A stretch of DNA of 5,941 bases from NCBI GenBank assembly GCA_900549805.1, contig URPV01000063.1, positions 1 to 5,941 on the forward strand. The letters run 5' to 3'. A model generated the notes under the pieces. The model was given only the letters and a program-made list of their open reading frames with translations. It did no database searches and was not told where the DNA came from. Below are positions 1-5,423 of this stretch, piece by piece; position 1 is the first letter of the stretch, and each line of letters opens with the position of its first letter. The stretch comes from an uncultured Veillonella sp. (GTDB taxonomy: Bacteria > Bacillota > Negativicutes > Veillonellales > Veillonellaceae). A program made the translations under genes and the position numbers.

Positions 1-19
1 AAATAAGAGTTTAACTATG

Positions 20-72
20 ATGGAAATGCCCGCCAGACCTAGTTTGGTGGGTGTTTTTATACCCATTTCCAT
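20..72 (+). terminator. Nested inverted repeat with terminator-like core upstream of cstA
   Basis: The core is a 7-bp stem, CCCGCCA (29-35) with TGGTGGG (45-51) including one G-T wobble, followed by TGTTTTTAT (52-60). This has the form of a Rho-independent terminator for a gene lying left of the window. Around it is a second, perfect 9-bp inverted repeat, ATGGAAATG (20-28) with CATTTCCAT (64-72), which encloses both the core and its T tract. TGGGT (48-52) could also pair with ACCCA (61-65), and that pairing excludes the core stem. The element may simply end upstream transcription, or it may be a conditional leader structure if the cstA transcript starts further upstream. The stems are seen directly; the role is inferred. 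Confidence 0.5.
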
Positions 73-122
73 TCACTGTGATTTTTATTACTGTTTACCC
101 CCTTTTTTATTCCATTTAGGGG

Positions 123-163
123 CTTTTCATTTTCTCAAAAAGATAATAGGGCTATACTATAAG
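123..163 (+). promoter_or_regulatory. Candidate cstA promoter
   Basis: A TATACT box at 153-158 overlaps TATAAG at 158-163, about 50 bases upstream of the cstA start. No good -35 hexamer lies 16-18 bases upstream; the region is T-rich (TTTTCATTTTCTC, 124-136). A strong -10 with a poor -35 suits activator-dependent initiation, which would fit control by a LytR-type regulator, but this is inference from base pattern alone. Confidence 0.4.
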
Positions 164-207
164 CGTAGAAGAAGTAAAGGTATTAGATGTATTAGGAGGT
201 TTGTATC

Positions 208-2073
208 ATGCAAATGAATGGTATTTACTTAGTAATCATCACAGCCTGTGTTTTGATGATTGCATACCGCTTCTATGGTGCATTCATGGCTACACGTGTT
301 TTGTCCTTGAACACAAATCGTGTAACTCCTGCTGTTCGTATTAACGACGGCGGTGACTATGTACCAACTAACAAATGGGTTAACTTTGGTCAACACTTTG
401 CAGCTATTGCTGGTGCTGGTCCTTTGGTAGGCCCTGTTATTGCTGCACAATTTGGCTATTTGCCAGGTGCATTGTGGATTTTGATTGGCTGTGTGTTAGC
501 CGGCGCTGTTCATGACTTCGTATTGCTCTTTGCATCCGTTCGTCATGATGGTAAATCTATCGCCGATATCGCTAAAGAAGAAATCTCTGGCGTAGCTGGC
601 ATGGCAACAATGATTTCCACTTTGGCTTTGCTCATTATCACCATGGCAGGTATGGCTGCTGTAGTAGCAAACTCCTTGGAAAATTCTCCTTGGGGCTTCT
701 TCACAGTTTCCATGACTATTCCTATCGCGATTTTCGTAGGTCTCTACCTTCGTTACATCCGTCCAGGTGCTATGACCGAAGCAACTGTCATTGGTATCGC
801 TTTGATCTTCGCCGCTGTAATCTTTGGCCCAGACATCGCTGAATCTTCCATTGCTAGCTGGTTCACATGGGATCGTGAACAAATCCTTATGATGCTTGCT
901 GTTTACTCTTTCTTCGCAGCAGCACTTCCTGTATGGCTCCTCATGGCGCCACGTGGTTACTTGTCCACATACATGAAGATTGGTACTATTGGTGCTTTGG
1001 CTCTTGGTATTATCATTGTAATGCCTGACATCCAAATGCCTGCAATGTCCGCTTACGTATGGGGTGGTGGCCCAGTATTGACTGGTTCCGTAATTCCATT
1101 CGTATTCATCACCATCGCTTGTGGTGCCATCTCTGGCTTCCATGCTACTGTATCTACTGGTACTACACCTAAGATGTTGACAAACGAAAAAGAAATGCTT
1201 CCTATCGGTTATGGTGCTATGTTGACTGAAGGCTTCATCGCTATGATGGCTTTGATTGCTGCAACAGCATTGCATCCAAACGATTACTTTGCAATTAACT
1301 CTTCTGCACAATCTTGGGCAGCTTTGGGCATCAATGTTCATGAATTGCCTCAATTGTCCTCCTTGATTGGTGAAGACTTGATGCACCGTCCTGGTGGCGC
1401 TGTATCCCTTGCCGTTGGTATGGCTCATATCTTCTCCCGTATCCCTGGCATGGATCACCTTATGGGCTACTGGTATCACTTCTGTATCATGTTCGAAGCT
1501 TTGTTCATCATGACATTGATTGACTCTGGTACACGTGTTTCCCGTTACATGTTGCAAGAATTAATTGCTCCTGTATTCCCTAAATTGGGCAATCCACACT
1601 TCCTTCCTGGTGTTTATCTCTGTGCTGCTATCGTATCCTCCTTGTGGGGTTACTTGGTACTCCAAGGTAACATCGGTACTATTTGGCCACTCTTCGGTGT
1701 ATCTAACCAATTGTTAGCAACTATGGGTCTTGCTATTGGTACAACTGTTATCATGCGCTTGGGTCATAAACGCTATGCTTGGGTAACTGGTATTCCATTT
1801 GTCTTCATGGCTGTAATCACAGTATATGCGGATTATCTCAATATCTTCACAAACTACATCCCACAAGGTAAATGGTCTTTGGTAATTATTTCCTTGATCA
1901 TGCTTGTCTTGGTTGCTCTCGTAGTTATTGAAGCTATTCGCAGCTGGATTCGCTTGTCTGGTATTCCTCAAGATTACCGTACTGAAAAAGAAGTCGAAGA
2001 AGACTACTTAAAAGAACATCCTGAAGAACGCAAGTTTGAAGATGATTACTACAAAGCTCATCCAAATTTATAA
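208..2073 (+). CDS. cstA: CstA-family carbon starvation / pyruvate transporter
   Basis: This 621-residue, strongly hydrophobic multi-pass inner-membrane protein belongs to the CstA family, whose characterised E. coli members (CstA, BtsT) import pyruvate, probably with protons. Family hallmarks are the N-terminal block from DGGDYVPTNKW through GQHFAAIAGAGPLVGP (about 47-76), CGAISGFHATVSTGTTPK (305-322), MDHLMGYWYHFCIMFEALF (415-433) followed by DSGTRVSRYMLQ (439-450), and FGVSNQLLA (496-504). The length matches the roughly 600-residue Gram-positive type, not the roughly 700-residue E. coli form. The tail after about residue 582 is charged and probably cytoplasmic, with an imperfect repeat (DYLKEHPE, DYYKAHPN). 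The start is fixed by AGGAGGT at 194-200, seven bases before the ATG. Arginine codons are almost all CGT/CGC, which suggests high expression. No YbdD/YjiX-type small partner gene follows. The family call is firm; pyruvate as substrate is inferred from homologues. Confidence 0.95.
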   Translation: MQMNGIYLVIITACVLMIAYRFYGAFMATRVLSLNTNRVTPAVRINDGGDYVPTNKWVNFGQHFAAIAGAGPLVGPVIAAQFGYLPGALWILIGCVLAGAVHDFVLLFASVRHDGKSIADIAKEEISGVAGMATMISTLALLIITMAGMAAVVANSLENSPWGFFTVSMTIPIAIFVGLYLRYIRPGAMTEATVIGIALIFAAVIFGPDIAESSIASWFTWDREQILMMLAVYSFFAAALPVWLLMAPRGYLSTYMKIGTIGALALGIIIVMPDIQMPAMSAYVWGGGPVLTGSVIPFVFITIACGAISGFHATVSTGTTPKMLTNEKEMLPIGYGAMLTEGFIAMMALIAATALHPNDYFAINSSAQSWAALGINVHELPQLSSLIGEDLMHRPGGAVSLAVGMAHIFSRIPGMDHLMGYWYHFCIMFEALFIMTLIDSGTRVSRYMLQELIAPVFPKLGNPHFLPGVYLCAAIVSSLWGYLVLQGNIGTIWPLFGVSNQLLATMGLAIGTTVIMRLGHKRYAWVTGIPFVFMAVITVYADYLNIFTNYIPQGKWSLVIISLIMLVLVALVVIEAIRSWIRLSGIPQDYRTEKEVEEDYLKEHPEERKFEDDYYKAHPNL

Positions 2074-2147
2074 GCTCAATTAGCTAATACGCCCGTCGTG
2101 GGGAAGGTGTCCTGGGAAATGCTTATTTAGATAGGTACGGATGGCGA

Positions 2148-2927
2148 TTAATAAATGTTTAGGGGTGTCTTTAGGGAGCAGATACTCATTCTAGGTAGGG
2201 TAGCTAGGCAGGGGTGTCCAGATGGATCCACATCTGGTACCTTGACCCAGTAAGTCCCCTTAAACCAAGGGACGACCTCTGTTACCTCGTGGAGATTAAC
2301 AATGTAAGAACGATGGATGCGGTAGAAGGCATTTTTAGCCAGTTTATCTTGCAAATCCGTTAAGGTCTTATTAGTTGAATAGATAGCTTTCTTGGTATGA
2401 ATTTCTACGCTTCCAGTTTCGGAGGAGATATACATGATGTCCTTGATATTGATGAGAAGAATTCGTCCCTGATAGTCTACGGGAATCTTATGAGAGGAAA
2501 AGTCAGGGGTCGTGGTTACTATATCTTTATCTGAAGTTTGTTGATTCTCTTGGTAGAGGCTTAGCTTGTTCTTAACATGTTTTATGGCAAGGGCTAAGCG
2601 GTCATCTTCAATGGGTTTAACTATGTAGTCTGTAGCCTCTAGTTCAAAGGCCTTGAGGGCATATTCATCATAGGCTGTAGCGAAGATAATTTGAGTCTTA
2701 GGAGACGTATTATGAATCATGTCAGCTAATTCTAGCCCGGTAAAGCCTCGCATTTGTATGTCCAAAAAGACAAGATCTGGTTGTTCTTTTGTGATAAGGC
2801 TAAGAGCCTCCTGGGCAGTATCAGCCATACCAATAACTTCAATATCAGATTTGTAGTTCTGGGTGAGTAGGTAGTTGAGTTCGTCTAAGGCTGGACGTTC
2901 ATCATCTACCAGGATGGTTCTAATCAT
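2148..2927 (-). CDS. lytR: LytR/LytT-type response regulator (receiver plus LytTR DNA-binding domain)
   Basis: This cytoplasmic partner of the adjacent LytS kinase has 259 residues. The receiver domain (about 3-120) has the acidic pair D8/D9, phosphoacceptor D56 in VFLDIQM, T84 in FATAYDEYA and K104 in VKPIEDD. A linker (about 121-146) leads to a LytTR domain (about 147-259) containing FYRIHRSYIVNL (201-212). LytTR proteins bind direct repeats upstream of weak promoters. The ATG (2925-2927) lies inside the 3' end of lytS (8-bp overlap), with AGGAG about 6 bases upstream inside lytS, so the two are translationally coupled. The C-terminus is odd: the usual PVSR-type motif near the end of LytTR domains appears only as LPRM (244-247), followed by SLKTPLNIY. 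This may be natural divergence or a small in-frame loss. The symbol is given by family; btsR or lytT would describe it equally well. Confidence 0.93.
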   Translation of the reverse strand: MIRTILVDDERPALDELNYLLTQNYKSDIEVIGMADTAQEALSLITKEQPDLVFLDIQMRGFTGLELADMIHNTSPKTQIIFATAYDEYALKAFELEATDYIVKPIEDDRLALAIKHVKNKLSLYQENQQTSDKDIVTTTPDFSSHKIPVDYQGRILLINIKDIMYISSETGSVEIHTKKAIYSTNKTLTDLQDKLAKNAFYRIHRSYIVNLHEVTEVVPWFKGTYWVKVPDVDPSGHPCLATLPRMSICSLKTPLNIY

Positions 2928-4620
2928 GGGTTAACTCCTGTGGTATTGTCAGAGAAATGGTAGTTCCCTTATGAGGGGCTGTCTCAATGTGGAGACCGTA
3001 GTCTGGTCCATAGAGACCAATGAGACGGTCGTGGACATTTTTAAGGCCCACATGTTGACCATCCTTGCTATGTATAGATCGAAGATACTTACTAGGAACT
3101 TCTTTAAATCCTACACCGTCATCTGCTACGGATAGGTATAGAAAATGATCATCTCGGGCGGCTTTGATGGTGATGGTACCGCCTTGGGCAAGGGGTTGTA
3201 GACCATGCTTAATAGCATTTTCAATGAGGGGTTGGAGAATGAGAGAAGGAACTGAGCAGGTCATTACATCACTAGGTACGTCGGTGACGACCTTCATCTT
3301 ATCCCCTTGACGAGTTTGGGCTATATCCAAGAAGCCTCTAGTATGTTCCCACTCCTGACTAAAGCTGATAATTTTTCCTGTATATTGAAGTGTAAAGCGG
3401 AAGAGGTTAGAAAATTTAACCAAGACTTGGCGGGCTAGTTCAGGATTGGTCCGAATCAGGGAGGCTATGGTGTTAAGGGTGTTAAAGAGAAAGTGAGGGT
3501 TGATTTGGGCGTAGAGGGCCTGCATCTTGGCCCGTTCAATTTCTTGAGCCTGCTTATCCACTTCTGCTAGTTCTAGTTGGGTAGAGAAAAGGCCGGCGAG
3601 ACCTTCGGCAAAAGACTTATCAATAGGGGTCATATGCCGGTTTTTATGAGCATAGTAGAGCTTGAGTGTGCCGACCACCTTGTGGTGCATACGAAGGGGG
3701 GCTATGATAGCGGAGGATAGGGTACAGCCTGGATGGTGACAACCAATGTCCCTGTGGGTTTCCGCTATTTGAACCGTATTGTATTCCAAAGCCCGGTAGG
3801 TGAGACGAGTTAGATTATGCTTACATTGGGGGCCATGGTGGTCTCGTTCCGCACCTACATAGGCCAAGACCTCCTTATCGTTGGTGATGGAAACAGCATC
3901 ATATCCAGTCATGCGTTTGATGATCTTCACTACTTGGTCGGCCCCTTGAGGGTCTAAGCCTCTACGAAGAAGGGGGGCCGTTTTCTTTACAATGGAAAGA
4001 ATGGTATGAGATTGCTTGGCCACGATATTTTCCCGGAAGGCCTTGGCGTTTTCTATGATGAGCATAAATAGGGTGAGGCCGATGGCATTCGCTATGGTCA
4101 TAGGGACCGCTATGTTGTTGACAAGGTTCACTGCCTCCTCATAAGGGGTAGCTAGTCCCAAAATAATGGCCATTTGTACCATTTCCGTCAAGGCACCTAT
4201 GGCAAATGTAATATAGGGAGGAATGGACCGGTCTGGATAAAAACGGTAAATGATAGAAGAAATAATCCCTTCTACAATGGAAGAGACAGCACAGGCAAAG
4301 GCGGAGAAACCACCCAAAAAGTATCGGTGTACACCAGCTATAATGCCAACGGAAACCCCGACTCGAGGACCCGCTATAAGACCTGCGGCCATGATGCCCA
4401 CCATACGAGAGTTGGCCAGGGCGTCATTGACAGGTACACCTGCATAGGAAGCTATGATAGACATAGCAGAAAAGAGGGCGATGCAGATAATTTGATCATA
4501 CTTGGTAAGTCTATATTTTATAATGTGGTCAATAAAACGGGTTTGTGTTAAAATTAAGCCAAGAATAATGGCTATGGAAATGCGTTTGAGCATTTCTAGC
4601 AAGAGTAATTCTATTGTCAT
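2920..4620 (-). CDS. lytS: LytS/BtsS-type sensor histidine kinase
   Basis: This 566-residue membrane sensor kinase phosphorylates the LytR encoded immediately downstream. The order is an N-terminal helix (about 3-25); a 5TM-5TMR_LYT sensor region (about 30-195) with the typical NSRMVGIMAAGLIAGPRVG block (70-88); a GAF domain (about 220-350); a His_kinase dimerisation segment, AQINPHFLFNTLN (371-383), with predicted phosphohistidine H376; and a HATPase domain with N box LIENAIKHG (465-473), DDGVGF (500-505) and GQHVGLKNVHDRL (521-533). All catalytic boxes are intact. The GAF region carries HH (261-262), CKH (266-268) and GCHHPGC (293-299), possible metal or redox ligands. Known relatives sense extracellular pyruvate (BtsS, B. 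subtilis LytS) or affect murein hydrolase and lrgAB control (S. aureus LytS). With cstA next door I favour pyruvate sensing. The start is supported by AAGGA nine bases upstream. Confidence 0.95.
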   Translation of the reverse strand: MTIELLLLEMLKRISIAIILGLILTQTRFIDHIIKYRLTKYDQIICIALFSAMSIIASYAGVPVNDALANSRMVGIMAAGLIAGPRVGVSVGIIAGVHRYFLGGFSAFACAVSSIVEGIISSIIYRFYPDRSIPPYITFAIGALTEMVQMAIILGLATPYEEAVNLVNNIAVPMTIANAIGLTLFMLIIENAKAFRENIVAKQSHTILSIVKKTAPLLRRGLDPQGADQVVKIIKRMTGYDAVSITNDKEVLAYVGAERDHHGPQCKHNLTRLTYRALEYNTVQIAETHRDIGCHHPGCTLSSAIIAPLRMHHKVVGTLKLYYAHKNRHMTPIDKSFAEGLAGLFSTQLELAEVDKQAQEIERAKMQALYAQINPHFLFNTLNTIASLIRTNPELARQVLVKFSNLFRFTLQYTGKIISFSQEWEHTRGFLDIAQTRQGDKMKVVTDVPSDVMTCSVPSLILQPLIENAIKHGLQPLAQGGTITIKAARDDHFLYLSVADDGVGFKEVPSKYLRSIHSKDGQHVGLKNVHDRLIGLYGPDYGLHIETAPHKGTTISLTIPQELTHD

Positions 4621-4622
4621 GG

Positions 4623-4634
4623 AAGGATATCCTT
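4623..4634. promoter_or_regulatory. Palindromic Shine-Dalgarno shared by lytS and a divergent small ORF
   Basis: AAGGATATCCTT is a perfect 12-bp palindrome. Read on the minus strand it places AAGGA nine bases before the lytS ATG (4618-4620). On the plus strand it places AAGGA seven bases before another ATG (4635-4637). In either RNA the half-sites could pair weakly (4 bp, ATAT loop) and mask the ribosome binding site. The sequence and spacing are directly visible; dual use is inferred. Confidence 0.45.
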
Positions 4635-4766
4635 ATGAAAATCAATTATAGATCCGGTTTAAGCCGTGTAGGCGAAGGTATGGAAGGATCCCTTCACTTT
4701 ATCTGTGAAGAAATCATCCTAATTTCTGTCTTTCGTTTGATTATACACTGGATTTTTGGTGTCTAA
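4635..4766 (+). CDS. Possible small ORF, 43 codons, unknown function
   Basis: An open frame of 43 codons starts at an ATG with a well-spaced Shine-Dalgarno (AAGGA, seven bases upstream) and ends at TAA (4764-4766). The predicted peptide starts MKINYRSGLSRVGEGMEGS. Its C-terminal half is hydrophobic (EEIILISVFRLIIHWIFGV), which could be a short membrane helix, with a basic N-terminus. A plus-strand intrinsic terminator lies about 80 bases beyond the stop, as expected for a short transcript. Against it: I recognise no family, I see no convincing plus-strand promoter upstream, and the same bases must hold the lytS 5' leader. It is divergent from lytS. A chance ORF remains at least as likely. Confidence 0.25.
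   Translation: MKINYRSGLSRVGEGMEGSLHFICEEIILISVFRLIIHWIFGV
4692..4710 (-). other. Small hairpin in the lytS leader
   Basis: CTTCAC (4692-4697) and GTGAAG (4705-4710) form a perfect 6-bp stem with a 7-base loop. It lies about 72 bases upstream of the lytS start within its probable 5' untranslated leader. The overlapping inverted repeat GAAGG-ATC-CCTTC (4683-4695) offers an alternative pairing. There is no T tract on the minus strand, so it is not a terminator. Its function is unknown. Confidence 0.35.
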
Positions 4767-4779
4767 TATATTTATTATA
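4740..4779 (-). promoter_or_regulatory. Candidate lytS promoter region (two minus-strand TATAAT boxes)
   Basis: On the minus strand there are two perfect TATAAT hexamers, at 4774-4779 and 4740-4745. Neither has a good -35 at normal spacing. The better case is ATTAGA (4762-4767), 16 bases from the second box, with three of six consensus matches. Starts here would give a lytS leader of roughly 110-150 bases. The upstream palindromes at 4793-4823 fall near -30 to -55 of the first box, a position typical for an activator, so autoregulation by LytR is possible. Confidence 0.4.
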
Positions 4780-4792
4780 CAACATGTCCAGT

Positions 4793-4823
4793 ACTATAAA
4801 TCATAGTTTTACAGTTATAACTG
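4793..4823. promoter_or_regulatory. Adjacent palindromic operator-like sites between lytS and ygbA
   Basis: Two inverted repeats lie side by side: ACTAT-aaatc-ATAGT (4793-4807) and the perfect 12-bp palindrome CAGTTATAACTG (4812-4823). The palindrome gives ACAGTTAT on the plus strand and TCAGTTAT on the minus strand, resembling the core of AgrA/LytTR half-sites (ACAGTTAAG). They sit upstream of a minus-strand -10 box for lytS and just upstream of a plus-strand TATACT (4827-4832). A dimeric regulator such as an NsrR- or Crp/Fnr-type NO responder is an alternative. No regulator can be named from the sequence alone. Confidence 0.35.
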
Positions 4824-4826
4824 ACT

Positions 4827-4832
4827 TATACT
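4827..4832 (+). promoter_or_regulatory. Weak candidate -10 box for ygbA
   Basis: TATACT lies directly after the CAGTTATAACTG palindrome. No recognisable -35 exists at 16-18 bases; TAGTTT (4804-4809) is the best aligned. Initiation here would start near 4839, placing the terminator hairpin (4844-4869) at the very 5' end of the ygbA mRNA, where termination is unlikely. That geometry makes this call weak, although the adjacent palindrome would then lie in the promoter spacer as a repressor site would. Confidence 0.25.
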
Positions 4833-4843
4833 AGGGTCAGCAC

Positions 4844-4869
4844 AAGGATCGCTTGGGCGATCCTTTTTT
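4844..4869 (+). terminator. Intrinsic terminator or attenuator between the small ORF and ygbA
   Basis: AAGGATCGC (4844-4852) pairs perfectly with GCGATCCTT (4857-4865) around a TTGG loop, 9 bp in all. The run TTTTTT spans 4864-4869. The T tract lies on the plus strand only, so it acts on rightward transcription. It is 27 bases before the ygbA start and just upstream of its Shine-Dalgarno (GGGAGGT, 4883-4889). It either ends a short transcript containing the 4635-4766 ORF or attenuates ygbA. Confidence 0.7.
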
Positions 4870-4896
4870 CATAGGTTTTTGAGGGAGGTAGACTAG

Positions 4897-5271
4897 ATGG
4901 CCAGGACTCAGTCGCAAGCTGAAGATAAACGAAACCTTGAAGCAGTGGTAGTAACTGAATTAATACAACTCTACTGTCATGACAAGCATAAGGGTAGATC
5001 TAAGAATGCTAAAAATATGTGTTCTGAATGCCAAGCTCTGGATGCCTATGCTCAAAGTCGAATTCGTCAATGCCCCTTCATGACCTCTAAGACCTTCTGC
5101 TCTAATTGTAAGGTTCATTGTTACGATCCTGAAGAGAGAGAGGCTATCCGCCAGGTTATGCGCTATGCTGGACCTCGTCTCCTCCTCAAGCGCCCTATCC
5201 TGGTTATCCATCATTTGTGGTTAGAGTTCTTGGAAAAACGGGCCCTTAAGAAAGAAAACCAAGAAAAATAA
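4897..5271 (+). CDS. ygbA: YgbA-family protein (nitrous oxide-stimulated promoter family)
   Basis: This small, soluble 124-residue protein matches the YgbA_NO family in layout. It has a leading helix with LIQLYC (22-27), a cysteine-rich centre and the closing block VMRYAGPRLLLKRP (87-100) followed by ILVIHHLW. Seven cysteines are visible: C27, C42 and C45 (MCSECQAL), C59 (RQCPF), and C68, C71 and C75 (FCSNCKVHCYDP). Such spacing could bind a metal or iron-sulfur centre. E. coli ygbA is repressed by NsrR and induced by nitric oxide; its biochemical role is not settled, though a part in recovery from nitrosative stress has been proposed. The start is supported by GGGAGGT (4883-4889), seven bases before the ATG. 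It appears monocistronic, bounded by a terminator-like hairpin on each side. The lysine-rich C-terminus extends somewhat beyond the core family. Confidence 0.88.
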   Translation: MARTQSQAEDKRNLEAVVVTELIQLYCHDKHKGRSKNAKNMCSECQALDAYAQSRIRQCPFMTSKTFCSNCKVHCYDPEEREAIRQVMRYAGPRLLLKRPILVIHHLWLEFLEKRALKKENQEK

Positions 5272-5291
5272 GGTATGCGGGGTCTCTTTGA

Positions 5292-5303
5292 ATTGCTAGC
5301 AAT
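5292..5303. repeat. Perfect 12-bp palindrome downstream of ygbA
   Basis: ATTGCTAGCAAT is self-complementary and lies 20 bases after the ygbA stop, before the main terminator. It has no T tract and no adjacent promoter for a neighbouring gene. It may be a minor RNA hairpin or coincidence. Confidence 0.3.
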
Positions 5304-5343
5304 GGCATGTGAATGGATTTTATATAACTATATCTCATGAAAA

Positions 5344-5377
5344 TACCCCCTTTACTGGTTGTCTAGTAAAGGGGGTA
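5344..5377. terminator. Bidirectional terminator between convergent ygbA and rqcH
   Basis: TACCCCCTTTACT (5344-5356) pairs perfectly with AGTAAAGGGGGTA (5365-5377), a 13-bp stem with an 8-base loop. Read leftward, the stem is followed by ATTTTC, a short T tract suited to ending rqcH transcription. Read rightward it has only CATATCAATTTAT, so termination of ygbA relies on the strong stem. Its place between two convergent genes fits a shared terminator. Confidence 0.85.
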
Positions 5378-5423
5378 CATATCAATTTATGAGTGCCTTT
5401 TCTTATTACCTATTTTGATGAGA

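Noticed and set aside
1..6. AAATAA as the last codon and stop of an upstream gene
   Set aside because: The position before the terminator-like hairpin would fit, but six bases cannot support a coding call.
77..92. CRP-like site TGTGA-N6-TTACT upstream of cstA
   Set aside because: The left half is perfect but the right half matches only three of five bases, and CRP-cAMP control is not expected in this type of organism. E. coli cstA regulation should not be carried over on this basis.
99..122. CCCCT/AGGGG hairpin as a second terminator
   Set aside because: Only a 5-bp stem with a 14-base loop, and the following T run is interrupted. Too weak to call.
17..217. 66-codon plus-strand ORF before cstA
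   Set aside because: It starts inside the terminator-like repeat, has no Shine-Dalgarno, is low-complexity in translation and overlaps the well-supported cstA start.
496..1557. Long (353-codon) minus-strand ORF inside cstA
   Set aside because: It is exactly antisense to the highly biased cstA codons, and its translation is Cys/His/Ser-rich with no domain. It is a mirror of the real gene's codon usage.
2074..2147. Terminator between convergent cstA and lytR
   Set aside because: I looked for stems on both strands; only 3-5 bp pairings such as CCC-gtcgt-GGG are present and none has a T tract.
2085..2195. Alternative frame at the lytR 3' end (NEYLLPKDTPKHLL...) as a frameshifted true C-terminus
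   Set aside because: That frame has a stop just upstream and its sequence does not resemble the end of a LytTR domain, whereas the annotated frame keeps the LK-containing final helix.
4174..4551. 125- and 65-codon plus-strand ORFs opposite the 5' part of lytS
   Set aside because: They are antisense to a well-defined membrane domain, lack ribosome binding sites and show no recognisable protein features.
4960..5214. 84-codon minus-strand ORF inside ygbA
   Set aside because: Antisense to a recognised family gene, with no supporting start signals.
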